In this document: piece by piece, positions 41,401 through 49,289 of the stretch
Numbering within the stretch: position 1 is the stretch's first letter
Layout: each line of letters starts with the position of its first letter
Virus record (IMG/VR): IMGVR_UViG_3300045020_000143
Location: 1-51,673 of that record
Direction: 5' to 3' (one strand)
DNA: 51,673 nt
Source: a virus
The notes under the pieces: model-generated
Seen by the model: the letters and a program-made list of their open reading frames with translations, nothing else
The model's database searches: none
Told to the model about the DNA's origin: nothing
Translations under genes and position numbers: made by a program

Positions 41401-41941
41401 CAGATTCATCATCTACGGGTTGTTCGACCCAAGGGATGGTGGAGAATTGCGCTACATAGGAAGAAGCACCTCTGGTCTCAGACGCCCTAACAGTCATTGC
41501 ACGCCCGGAAGTTTGAGGAAGGATGGATTTAGTCACAAGGGGAATTGGATTAGACAACTCCTGGCTCTAGATCTGAAACCTGAGGTCGTTGTCTTGGAAG
41601 TGTTCCCCAATAGCGACCCTTTGAGTGAAATGGAGAGACAGGCCATAGAGCTCTACCGTTCCATGGGTTTCCGGTTGGTCAATGCTACGGATGGCGGTGA
41701 AGATGGATCTCCAGGTCCATTAAGCCCAGAGACGAGAGCCAAAATCTCGCGAGCCGCAAAAGGAAGGGTCATCTCCGAAGAGCAAAGAAGGAAGATTGCA
41801 ATTGGGAGAACAGGGAAGATTCATTCCCCAGAAACACGAGCAAAGATGTCTGCCGCACTGAAGGGTCGGAAGCATTCCGTGGAACATCGAAAGAAGAACG
41901 CGGAAGCCCGACTGAGGTTTTATGCTCAACAGGCTCACTAA
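41381..41941 (+). CDS. GIY-YIG homing endonuclease with NUMOD3 repeats
   Basis: 186 residues, TTG start with AAGGAG seven bases before, overlapping the previous gene by 20 bases. The catalytic start is IIYGLFDP...RYIGRS, the GIY-YIG pair, with a later conserved EMERQAIELYR containing the Glu. The C-terminal half contains at least three NUMOD3-like repeats: SPETRAKISRAAKGR, SEEQRRKIAIGRTGK, SPETRAKMSAALKGRKHS, used for DNA contact. Codon use is visibly less GC-biased than neighbours, a sign of recent transfer. Free-standing insert between two virion-region genes. Confidence 0.9.
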   Translation: MLAQPDSRFIIYGLFDPRDGGELRYIGRSTSGLRRPNSHCTPGSLRKDGFSHKGNWIRQLLALDLKPEVVVLEVFPNSDPLSEMERQAIELYRSMGFRLVNATDGGEDGSPGPLSPETRAKISRAAKGRVISEEQRRKIAIGRTGKIHSPETRAKMSAALKGRKHSVEHRKKNAEARLRFYAQQAH

Positions 41942-42191
41942 GCTGGCGGCTCGTTCCGCCCAGCTCCGCAACGCCGCCCTGTTGAAGCAGGCAGGAATCC
42001 TAGGGTCGGTGGCCAAGGGCGTTGGGCAGTGGGCCGTGAACAACCCGGGCAAGGCCCTCTTTGGTGCCATGGGGACCGCCGGCGCAGCGACAGCAACGAA
42101 GGGCAAGTACCGGCAGTTCAAGAGCGGATTCGATCCAGCAGTTCAGCAAGTGATGATGGGCAACGTACCGATGCCCCCAGGAGCAGGGTGA
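41922..42191 (+). CDS. Small basic protein, 89 aa
   Basis: Starts inside the end of the GIY-YIG gene (20-base overlap). N-terminus basic and amphipathic (RLTKLAARSAQLRNAALLKQ), then a Gly/Ala-rich hydrophobic middle (GKALFGAMGTAGAATATKG), reminiscent of the small tagged proteins but without the F-x-DEL signature. Stop shares a base with the next ATG (TGATG). Function unknown. Confidence 0.65.
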   Translation: MLNRLTKLAARSAQLRNAALLKQAGILGSVAKGVGQWAVNNPGKALFGAMGTAGAATATKGKYRQFKSGFDPAVQQVMMGNVPMPPGAG

Positions 42192-42841
42192 TGAACTCGA
42201 CCGACTTCTTGAAGCTCGCCAGCCTGGTCAAGCCAGAGCTGATCGAGAAGACCGCCAAGGCTCTGGCAGCCCTGGAGTTGGTGTCCCCTGAGCACGCCAA
42301 CGAGTTGAAGGCGGAGATGGACGCCATCATAGCCCGTCCTCTCCAGCTCATGGAGAAGAACGCCGGCGCCGCTTCCGCCATCGCGAGTGCCTACGGGAAG
42401 GTTCCCCAAGGCGTGAAGACCGTGGCCGTCTTGGGAGTCGGTTCGGCCCTGGCCGGGTTGGGCAGTTCCATCGCCACTGACCTCTATGACGCCGCCCGCC
42501 GGAAGTTCACCAGTGGCCGCAACTTCAAGCGGATCATGGACGCCAACCCGGAGCTCTCGAAGGGATTCGACAAGAAGCAGTTGAAGGCGACCTTCGACAC
42601 CCTCCACCGGTACGCTCCCGACTTCACCGCCGATGCGCTCATGGGTGGAAGCCTTCTCTCCGCCATGGCCCAGGTGCCCGGCAACGAGAAGAACTTCATC
42701 GTGGAGCTCATCAACAGCCGCAAGAACCTGGCGGATGCCAAGTCGAAGCAGTACTCGCCGGCGCACTTCCCCCTCAAGGACGTCAAGGACCTCTACCAGG
42801 GCAAGAAGACAGGCCCGTCACCCCACTACTCTGAAGGATGA
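42191..42841 (+). CDS. Hypothetical virion-region protein, 216 aa
   Basis: Start fixed by TGATG with the previous gene. Helical with a hydrophobic central stretch (VKTVAVLGVGSALAGLGSSI) that could span or insert in a membrane, then a charged helical domain (FKRIMDANPELSKGFDKKQL). Its stop overlaps the next ATG by ATGA. Probably an assembly or internal head protein given the surroundings. Confidence 0.65.
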   Translation: MNSTDFLKLASLVKPELIEKTAKALAALELVSPEHANELKAEMDAIIARPLQLMEKNAGAASAIASAYGKVPQGVKTVAVLGVGSALAGLGSSIATDLYDAARRKFTSGRNFKRIMDANPELSKGFDKKQLKATFDTLHRYAPDFTADALMGGSLLSAMAQVPGNEKNFIVELINSRKNLADAKSKQYSPAHFPLKDVKDLYQGKKTGPSPHYSEG

Positions 42842-44505
42842 TCGAGAAGCAGTGCACCTTCTTCGGTAGGACCGAGTCCGGCATCTTCTGTCAGGCCCTG
42901 TTTGGAAGCGCCGGGGTCTTTGAGAAGACAGCCGGTGCGCCAGCCTTTGCCAACTGGGACACTGGGGACCACCTCCGGAAGTACATCAAGACCATCACCA
43001 AGGAGGACCGGAAGAAGTACTGCTACACCCTGGTGAACGCTCTTGGCGCCGGCGAGTACTTCGGCTCCAACATCAACGCCGACTTCTTCCCCTGGGATGC
43101 TCTGACCCACGAGGGGGAGGACTACGGCTACAAGACGTTCGAGTACTTCGCTCACGCCTTTCAGCACCACAAGAACAAGGATCCCTCCCGGGCCTTCGGT
43201 GTCCCTGTCCTCTCCATCCTGAACCACCCGATGAAGCGGGTGGAGCTCATCGTCAGACTGAATCGAGAGAAGGCCAAGACCGAGGGTGCAGACGGCATCA
43301 TCACCCGGATCGACGCCGGGGACTTCCCAGACGTGTCGATGGGCTGTCGGGTTCCCTACGACGTCTGCTCCATCTGCCACCACAAGTCCAAGACGAAGGA
43401 CGACTACTGCGACCACATGCGACCGCCGGAGGAGCTCCGGCACATCTATGGACCCAATCGGATCCTCTTCGACGGTCGGAAGATCTTCGTCTACAACTTC
43501 ACCCCCAAGTTCTTCGACATCTCTTTCGTCTTCATCGGGGCAGACAAGACTGCCAAGGTCATGGCGAAGCTCGCTTCTCGTGGACCTCAGCTATGCCTGG
43601 GTGATGTGTGCACTCTCGACAAGCCTTCTGCTGATATTGCTGCGGAGGCCGGGCCTCGTACTGACTGGATTAGCCCGAGCTCTCTCCAGAAGGTGGCGGC
43701 GGTCGAGGGGTGCGGATGTGGGTGTGAAGGAGAGAAGTGCTTCGGGAAGACCGCCTCCCAGAAGCTGAGCGCCATCATCAAGCAGATCCCAGCCGGGTCG
43801 TTCTCCATTCGTCGGCTCCAAGACGTCGAGAGGGCTGAGCCAGGCATCCCCGACAAAGCCTTGGATTCAATGGCAGAACACCCACTGCCCAAGGTCCTGG
43901 GCGCCATGACGGTGATGGGGATCATCCTCCGGCCACCCGAGTTCCAGAGGGTCGTCCTGAAGCGAATGGGGGAAGACGAACTGGCAGACGACTTCTCTCG
44001 CTCCCAGAAGGTTTTCTCCCCGACATCATCTTTCTCTCCTGCCTCGGTCGACACGGACTCGAAAGACGTCGCCCAGACTCTTCTTCCACTTCTCTCCAGC
44101 CTCATCAAAGAGAGAACTGCCTTTGGGGGACCCTTTCAGATCAGGGTCACAATTGCTGGTGGAGGGCACAAAATCCCTCTTCCCACACCAACTCCTGTCG
44201 AGCATCCTTTACTGGACAAGATCAGCGCGGCCTACAATGGGTATCGCCGTGAACTCTTGATGAAGCTCTCGCAGGCAACAGAGGTGGTTGAAAGCGACCC
44301 TCAGTTGAGGGAGACGGTGCTCGGAGACGGACTGGTGAACATGTTCTCAAAGCAAGCCAGCTCGACCCCGACACTCTCCATCGACTCGATGGCGTACTTG
44401 ATGGGCGCGTACCTCGAAGACCGTGGCCTGTTGTCCAACACCGGTGTTGCGACAGCAATGGCGGTGTCAAACCCCAGTCTCCTCGCCGAGGAGCAAACGG
44501 CCTAG
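42838..44505 (+). CDS. Prohead-protease-like protein, 555 aa
   Basis: Candidate head-maturation serine protease. The N-terminal 260 residues contain NALGAGEYFGSNINADFFPW, a His-bearing VLSILNHPMKRVELIVRLNR, GIITRIDAGDFPDVSMGCRV (putative nucleophile in VSMG, compare the S-x-G of U35 proteases), and then CSICHHKSKTKDDYCDHM, a likely zinc-binding loop. A second Cys cluster (GCGCGCEGEKCFG) lies near residue 300. The C-terminal half is helical and may act as scaffold. Similar architectures occur in proteases of other large myoviruses as I remember them; this needs a profile search. It precedes scaffold-like genes and the capsid gene, as expected. Confidence 0.65.
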   Translation: MIEKQCTFFGRTESGIFCQALFGSAGVFEKTAGAPAFANWDTGDHLRKYIKTITKEDRKKYCYTLVNALGAGEYFGSNINADFFPWDALTHEGEDYGYKTFEYFAHAFQHHKNKDPSRAFGVPVLSILNHPMKRVELIVRLNREKAKTEGADGIITRIDAGDFPDVSMGCRVPYDVCSICHHKSKTKDDYCDHMRPPEELRHIYGPNRILFDGRKIFVYNFTPKFFDISFVFIGADKTAKVMAKLASRGPQLCLGDVCTLDKPSADIAAEAGPRTDWISPSSLQKVAAVEGCGCGCEGEKCFGKTASQKLSAIIKQIPAGSFSIRRLQDVERAEPGIPDKALDSMAEHPLPKVLGAMTVMGIILRPPEFQRVVLKRMGEDELADDFSRSQKVFSPTSSFSPASVDTDSKDVAQTLLPLLSSLIKERTAFGGPFQIRVTIAGGGHKIPLPTPTPVEHPLLDKISAAYNGYRRELLMKLSQATEVVESDPQLRETVLGDGLVNMFSKQASSTPTLSIDSMAYLMGAYLEDRGLLSNTGVATAMAVSNPSLLAEEQTA

Positions 44506-44510
44506 GGGTT

Positions 44511-44528
44511 CGTGAACCTCGAAGACGG
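44511..44528 (+). repeat. 18-nt direct repeat, leader copy
   Basis: CGTGAACCTCGAAGACGG occurs here, just after the stop at 44505, and again at 44671-44688 inside the next gene, exactly 160 bases on. Intergenic copy versus coding copy; possibly a trace of a local duplication. Confidence 0.6.
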
Positions 44529-44563
44529 CCACCAGAGCTGTGAACCCCCAAGGAGAACTGAAG

Positions 44564-45217
44564 ATGGACAAGACGCTTGCAGAGTTCTACGGAACCAACG
44601 CCGACGTCGAAGTCGACGCCGAGAAGTTGGCCGCCGCCGAGGCCGCCGAGGTCCTGGCTGGCGAGAAGGGCGTGAACCTCGAAGACGGGGAGATGACCGA
44701 GGAAGATCTCGAAGCCGTCGCCGAAGAGGTGTTGAAGGGCGAGGGTGGTGAGACCCCGACCGAGGAGACCGAGGTCAAGGAGCCCGAGGCAGCCGCTCAG
44801 GAGAAGTTCGCCGAGGCGGACTACATGGGCCGCGTGATGGCTCACGCCTTCGTCGCCGAGTCGAAGGAGATCGAGAAGGAAGCCACCGCCAAGGCCAAGA
44901 CCGCCTCGAAGGCCGGCAAGGTGGCCGATCACCTGAAGAAGGTGAAGAAGAGCGCCGCCATGCCCCCGCAGTTCATGAAGGGCAAGGAGGAGAAGGGCAA
45001 GGAAGGCAAGGAGGAGAAGGAAGAGAAGAAGGAGAAGAAGTCCTCCGCCTTCGAGCAGCTCGTCAACACCCGCATCGCCGAGATCCTCCAGGCCAACGAC
45101 ATCGACCCGACGACCGTGAAGGTCTCCGAGGCCGATCCGAAGGCCGTTCTCGCCGCGAAGGTGGACGAGAAGGCGTACGAGACCCTGAAGGAGATGGGCT
45201 TCCAGATCGAGGAGTAG
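44564..45217 (+). CDS. Acidic/basic scaffold-like protein, 217 aa
   Basis: ATG at 44564 after AAGGAG. The first 100 residues are acidic and Ala/Glu-rich; the middle has an extreme Lys/Glu run (KGKEEKGKEGKEEKEEKKEK) followed by KKSSAFEQL; the last 60 residues resemble a folded helical cap. Extreme charge, low complexity and location between protease and capsid genes fit a scaffolding or core protein cleaved during maturation. Confidence 0.65.
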   Translation: MDKTLAEFYGTNADVEVDAEKLAAAEAAEVLAGEKGVNLEDGEMTEEDLEAVAEEVLKGEGGETPTEETEVKEPEAAAQEKFAEADYMGRVMAHAFVAESKEIEKEATAKAKTASKAGKVADHLKKVKKSAAMPPQFMKGKEEKGKEGKEEKEEKKEKKSSAFEQLVNTRIAEILQANDIDPTTVKVSEADPKAVLAAKVDEKAYETLKEMGFQIEE

Positions 45218-45229
45218 CCATCACACCCC

Positions 45230-45258
45230 TGGGTGGGGCTGATTCCCAGCCCCACCCA
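45230..45258 (+). other. Perfect hairpin directly before a GTG start
   Basis: 12-bp stem TGGGTGGGGCTG and its complement with a 5-nt loop. It ends two bases before the GTG at 45261, so it can hide the start or act as an intergenic processing or attenuation site. No T-run follows on plus. Confidence 0.6.
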
Positions 45259-45260
45259 AT

Positions 45261-45695
45261 GTGAGCCAGATGCCCGAGTGGATCCACAATCGAGAGCGCC
45301 ACATCAAGGCGCACAACCCTTCGATGCCGGAGTCGGAGGCGTTCGCGATTGCCACCCAGCAGGCTCACGCCACCGGTCACACCCCGAAGGGGTTCGGGAC
45401 GGCCAAGGGAAAGGCAGAAGCCAAGGCGAAGTACCCGAACGGGAGTGAGTACAAGCAGACCGCGAACCCCAGCCACAAGTCCAAGTCCTCATCGGCATAC
45501 GACTCGGCTTTGTGGATGGGATTCCAGGATGAACTGGCCAAGATTGCAGCGGCCAAGCCCTCAACGTTGACGTCGCAGCCGAAGATGACAGCGAGACCAG
45601 TTGTGAAGGAACCGGATCTACCGGGCTCCACGCAGGACCACATCAGCAGTTCCAGAACGATTCAACCACCGCCCGTCACCTCGGGCGTGTACTGA
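45261..45695 (+). CDS. Small head-region protein with internal F-x-DEL motif, 144 aa
   Basis: GTG at 45261 (ATG at 45270 possible); the start lies just behind a strong hairpin and lacks a good ribosome binding site. Residues 1-70 hold a compact basic domain (PEWIHNRERHIKAHNPSMPE, then FAIATQQAHATGHTPKG). The motif GFQDELAKIA starts at F88, like the N-terminal tag of four other proteins but here internal, directly after KSKSSSAYDS, as if an N-terminal domain had been fused to a tagged protein or the tag is exposed by cleavage. The C-terminus is Pro/Thr-rich. Confidence 0.65.
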   Translation: MSQMPEWIHNRERHIKAHNPSMPESEAFAIATQQAHATGHTPKGFGTAKGKAEAKAKYPNGSEYKQTANPSHKSKSSSAYDSALWMGFQDELAKIAAAKPSTLTSQPKMTARPVVKEPDLPGSTQDHISSSRTIQPPPVTSGVY

Positions 45696-45708
45696 AGGAG
45701 CCGGGAAC

Positions 45709-47001
45709 ATGGCGATGCCATCCAAGCTGGCCGGACACCTCAACCTGCAGGACCTGATCACGAACACCATCGAAGGTGCTCGGGAGAAGATCGCAGCGGT
45801 CGAGGACAAGGAGAAGGCCAAGAAGCTCCTGGCTTTCGAGAAGAAGGAGCACGGCGGCCACATCCCCTCCGAGAAGGAAGAGAAGGAGGAGAAAGAGAAG
45901 ATGTCCTCCGCCATCGACTTCTCGGACCCGGACGAGATCGAGAAGCTCGCCTCCGCTTTGGATGAGGTCGGCGATCAGCTCATGTCCAAGGAAGCGGACT
46001 CCGTCGAGTTGGGCGGCGAGAAGCCCCAGGGCGGAACCGTTCTTCCGACCGCGTCTCCGGTGGGCGGCAAGCAGAACTACGGCAAGGACAAGTCGAAGGC
46101 TCACAACGTCCCTGCCCACACCCCCGAGATCAAGGCTCCCGACGACAAGGGCGCCAAGACCCTCACCGAGGACACCCTCAAGGGCGGTCATATCCCCATC
46201 ACCAAGGGCTACCCGGCCAAGGGCGTCCTGAAGGTGGGGGAGGCCAAGCCCGCAGACAAGACCACGGTGGCCGAGCCCGAGAAGAAGGCGGCCATGGAGA
46301 AGTGCTCTTGCGACGGCAAGGGCACCTGCGAGTACTGCAAGTCGAAGGAGAAGAAGAGCTCCATCGAACTCATCGCCGAGGCCAAGCTCCAGGAGAAGAA
46401 GGCTGCCGCCGGCGAGTTCAAGCCACTCCAGCCGGGTGGTCACGGCAAGGTCGAGGGCAAGGCCAACGAGCACGACAAGGGTCTCGCCGCAGCCAAGCCG
46501 CCGATGGTGAAGAAGGGTTCCGCCCTCGACTTCATCATGGGCCGCCTCTCCAAGGTGGCCGAGTCCACGCAGGGTGGCATGACCCTCGACTCCCCCTCCG
46601 AGACGGGCCCCAAGCCGGACAGCAACTCCGCCGGCGGCAATGATGCCCGCTCCCACATCGGCAGCAACAAGGCCGCCATCGACGCCAAGAAGGTCCAGAC
46701 CAAGGGCCCTCAGAAGCGGATGCTCTCAGAAGTGCTGACCGAGCCGGCTCTTTCCAAGGCTCACGACGCGAAGGTGCAGGAAAACCTGCGTAACGCCTCC
46801 AAGGGTGGCGTGAAGATCGCAGCGGTGAAGGCGTATCTCCAGAAGATCGCCGAGGATCCAAACGACCCTCGTCACGAGAAGCTGAAGATCGCTTTCGACA
46901 AGAAGAAGGCCGAGAAGAAGGAGAAGTCGTCGACAGGGGTCGGAAACGTCGCTCCCATGTCGGGGACTCCCACCCCGAATCCCGGCGCAACCTCGATGTA
47001 G
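45709..47001 (+). CDS. Scaffold-like K/E-rich protein, 430 aa
   Basis: GGAG upstream of the ATG. Strongly biased in Lys, Glu, Ala and Gly; contains KEEKEEKEKMSSAIDF near residue 60, a Cys cluster CSCDGKGTCEYC near 200, KEKKSSIELI directly after it, and KKAEKKEKSSTG near the C-terminus. Repeated basic-acidic runs followed by SSA/SSI/SST suggest processing sites or flexible linkers between segments. As a low-complexity protein encoded between a protease-like and the capsid gene, a prohead scaffold or core role is likely. Confidence 0.7.
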   Translation: MAMPSKLAGHLNLQDLITNTIEGAREKIAAVEDKEKAKKLLAFEKKEHGGHIPSEKEEKEEKEKMSSAIDFSDPDEIEKLASALDEVGDQLMSKEADSVELGGEKPQGGTVLPTASPVGGKQNYGKDKSKAHNVPAHTPEIKAPDDKGAKTLTEDTLKGGHIPITKGYPAKGVLKVGEAKPADKTTVAEPEKKAAMEKCSCDGKGTCEYCKSKEKKSSIELIAEAKLQEKKAAAGEFKPLQPGGHGKVEGKANEHDKGLAAAKPPMVKKGSALDFIMGRLSKVAESTQGGMTLDSPSETGPKPDSNSAGGNDARSHIGSNKAAIDAKKVQTKGPQKRMLSEVLTEPALSKAHDAKVQENLRNASKGGVKIAAVKAYLQKIAEDPNDPRHEKLKIAFDKKKAEKKEKSSTGVGNVAPMSGTPTPNPGATSM

Positions 47002-47036
47002 TTCATCCAGAGACCAACGGACTGAAGGAGATGGCA

Positions 47037-47417
47037 ATGGAGAAGCTGAGCAACGCTGAGGTCGGCCAGCTCAACAAGTTGGCGGCCCAGACGATCCGGG
47101 CTCTCTCTGGAGAGAACCAGGAGCTGAAGACGAAGGTGGCTTCGTTCGAGAAGAAGGAGAAGGCAGAGAAGCTTGCCAAGGTCATGGACGAGAAGGGCTT
47201 GGAGCCCGAGTTGTCCATGTCCGAGAAGGTGGCGAGCCTGCTCGAACGAGACGACCTCGACGTCATGGAGAAGGCAGTGGGTATGACTGCGACACAGAGG
47301 ATGAAGCTCGCCTCTGTGAAGGACGATCAGCTCGTCACGGTCGAAGGTGGGGAAGACACCACCGGCGACTCCGCAGCCGATTCCTTCGCCGCAAGCCTGG
47401 CCTCGATCGGGGACTGA
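47037..47417 (+). CDS. Small helical assembly protein, 126 aa
   Basis: ATG at 47037 has AAGGAG six bases upstream; the ATG at 47031 directly abuts it and is less likely. The protein is a probable coiled coil (ALSGENQELKTKVASFEKKE) with a second helical region and an acidic, Ser/Ala-rich end (GGEDTTGDSAADSFAASLAS). Fits a minor scaffold or capsid-assembly factor; unrecognised. Confidence 0.65.
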   Translation: MEKLSNAEVGQLNKLAAQTIRALSGENQELKTKVASFEKKEKAEKLAKVMDEKGLEPELSMSEKVASLLERDDLDVMEKAVGMTATQRMKLASVKDDQLVTVEGGEDTTGDSAADSFAASLASIGD

Positions 47418-47422
47418 CCAAG

Positions 47423-47443
47423 AAGAGGAAGAAGATTCCTCTT
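47423..47443 (+). other. Weak hairpin between assembly genes
   Basis: AAGAGGAA and TTCCTCTT arms with a 5-nt purine loop, in the 84-base gap before the decoration candidate. AT-containing stem, no T-run after it. May adjust the level of the genes that follow. Confidence 0.4.
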
Positions 47444-47501
47444 CCCACGAAGACAAGAGCAGTGGTGCGATACTTCCAACCCTTGAAGGAGAACTGATCA
47501 G

Positions 47502-48020
47502 ATGTCCGCCCCCAACTTCGTTTTGATCACCGAGCTGCAGACGCTGACTCGGCGTGACTTCCCGGTCACGGATGCGACGGTCATCCCGCCGCTCAACTCC
47601 AACGCTCTCGTCGACGGCGAGTGGCTGGAGATGGACACCACCCCGTCCTACACCCTGAAGCGTGGCGCTTCGGGCTCCGGCGTCCACGAGGGCACCAACG
47701 CCCTGGTGTGGCCGGTCCACACCGAGAAGGGTCGCTACGACGTTCAGGCGATCAGCAAGGTGAACGTCCTCTTCGGCGGGATGTACGAGGCCGAAACCGC
47801 CATCGCGAACACCACCTCTCTGGTGGTGGGATCCGCCCTGACGGTCCAGGACGTCAGCACCCTGGGCTTCGCCACCCGCCGTGGCCTCGGTCTTCAGACC
47901 GGAGCTGAGGGCACCGGCGTGGTCGTGGTCGGCTACGTCAGCCGCCTCATCTCGGAGGGATTGCAGTACCCCGGGATGAAGATCCGGTTCGTCCACTTCG
48001 GGAACCAGAAGCTGTTCTAG
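47502..48020 (+). CDS. Capsid decoration protein candidate, 172 aa
   Basis: Strong GAAGGAG upstream. Beta-rich composition (FVLITELQTLTRRDFPVTDA, NTTSLVVGSALTVQDVSTLG, GLQTGAEGTGVVVVGYVSRL) without charge extremes, a compact single-domain length and a position directly before the major capsid gene match head decoration proteins of HK97-type phages. No catalytic motif. Assignment is by position and composition. Confidence 0.55.
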   Translation: MSAPNFVLITELQTLTRRDFPVTDATVIPPLNSNALVDGEWLEMDTTPSYTLKRGASGSGVHEGTNALVWPVHTEKGRYDVQAISKVNVLFGGMYEAETAIANTTSLVVGSALTVQDVSTLGFATRRGLGLQTGAEGTGVVVVGYVSRLISEGLQYPGMKIRFVHFGNQKLF

Positions 48021-48090
48021 GCCAAGAAACCGTCAACCAACATCCACTGGCGGATGGCCTTGGCCTGAAGCCGCAACAGGAGAAACGAAC

Positions 48091-49212
48091 ATGGGTGCAG
48101 TTCCAGCGAAAGTCCTCAACGACCTCTTCTTCGAGAAGGTGGCGACCGGTGAGGGCAAGGACAAGATCGCCGAGTACGGCGGGACGTACATCCGGGACCG
48201 CTTGCGTGAAGTGAGCTTCGCCCGGAAGATCCTCCCGCCCATCCCGGTGCAGCGGACCGAGCTCCAGAGGTCCGTCAACCACGACACCCTCGTGAAGATC
48301 GTCGACATCGAGCCGAACTCGGCCGCGATGTCCCTGACCTTCCGTGGGCAGCCGACCGCCCGGTTCATCCGGGGCGCACGCTACGAGATCCCCTTCTTCA
48401 CCATCTCCTCGGAGAAGTTCGAGAAGACGGAGCAGGAGCTCTTGGCGTACGAGATGCCCATCACCAAGATCATCGAGGAGAACTCGGTGAAGGACGTCCA
48501 GTCCATCGAGGACCGCCAGTTCCTGCTGTACATCGAGGCGGCGGTTCAGGCGTTCCAGTTGAACGCCAACGGTGGAACGCCGACCGCGTTCAACACCTCG
48601 AACGTCAACTCCGCAGCGGTGGTCTCGTCGTCGGTGGTCAAGGGTGAGGGAGCTCTCACCTCGGCAACCAACGACTTCGTCATCCACCCGGTGCTGAAGC
48701 CGGACTTCATCAAGCTCAAGCAGCTCCTGCACCGCCGTCACCTGAGGGCGGAGCGGATCGTGATCACCGAGCCCGACTACGACAACCTCTCGGCCTGGAC
48801 CATCCAGGACGTGTGGAACATCGCGGCCGAGACGGCGACCGAGGGCTGGAAGGCCAACACGGTGGTCGGTCTGAAGATCATCCGCACGATCAAGACCGAG
48901 ATCCTCCGCGAGGGCAACGTGTACTGCTTCACGGCGCCCGAGTTCTTCGGCCGGTTCTACATCCTGAACCAGACGAAGTTCTACATCGACAAGATCGCGA
49001 ACCTCATCACCTGGCAGTCGTGGGAGGACATCGGGATCGGCATCGGCAACATCGCGTCGGTGGTCAAGCTGGAGCTGTACTCCGGCTCGGTCACCCCGGG
49101 TGCGACCGACACGGGCTTCGCCAACGGCCTGCCGCTGTCCGAGGACAACATGTCCCCGGTCAACAACCAGGCGGATGCAGGCCAGTTCTACCCCCAGGTT
49201 ACCCAGTTTTGA
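48091..49212 (+). CDS. Major capsid protein, HK97-type
   Basis: 373 residues, AGGAG eight bases before the ATG. Signs of the HK97 fold are a helical N-terminal arm (NDLFFEKVATGEGKDKIAEY), an E-loop-like stretch (LVKIVDIEPNSAAMSLTFRG, then PFFTISSEKFEKTEQELL), a long spine helix after SIEDRQFLLYIEAAVQAFQL, and a beta-rich P-domain and A-domain (PDYDNLSAWTIQDVWNIAAE, NVYCFTAPEFFGRFYI). A strong terminator follows, consistent with heavy expression. The codons are the most strongly GC-biased of the window. Whether the N-terminus is cleaved cannot be seen. Confidence 0.85.
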   Translation: MGAVPAKVLNDLFFEKVATGEGKDKIAEYGGTYIRDRLREVSFARKILPPIPVQRTELQRSVNHDTLVKIVDIEPNSAAMSLTFRGQPTARFIRGARYEIPFFTISSEKFEKTEQELLAYEMPITKIIEENSVKDVQSIEDRQFLLYIEAAVQAFQLNANGGTPTAFNTSNVNSAAVVSSSVVKGEGALTSATNDFVIHPVLKPDFIKLKQLLHRRHLRAERIVITEPDYDNLSAWTIQDVWNIAAETATEGWKANTVVGLKIIRTIKTEILREGNVYCFTAPEFFGRFYILNQTKFYIDKIANLITWQSWEDIGIGIGNIASVVKLELYSGSVTPGATDTGFANGLPLSEDNMSPVNNQADAGQFYPQVTQF

Positions 49213-49241
49213 GTTGACGTAGGGGTAGAACTCCAGTAGAT

Positions 49242-49271
49242 GAAGAGCCTCGGAGAGATTCGAGGCTCTTC
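49242..49271 (+). terminator. Rho-independent terminator after capsid gene
   Basis: 11-bp perfect stem GAAGAGCCTCG with an 8-nt loop, followed by GTCTTTCTGG. It lies 30 bases after the capsid stop and probably ends most capsid transcripts. Confidence 0.85.
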
Positions 49272-49289
49272 GTCTTTCTGGAGGTGTAC

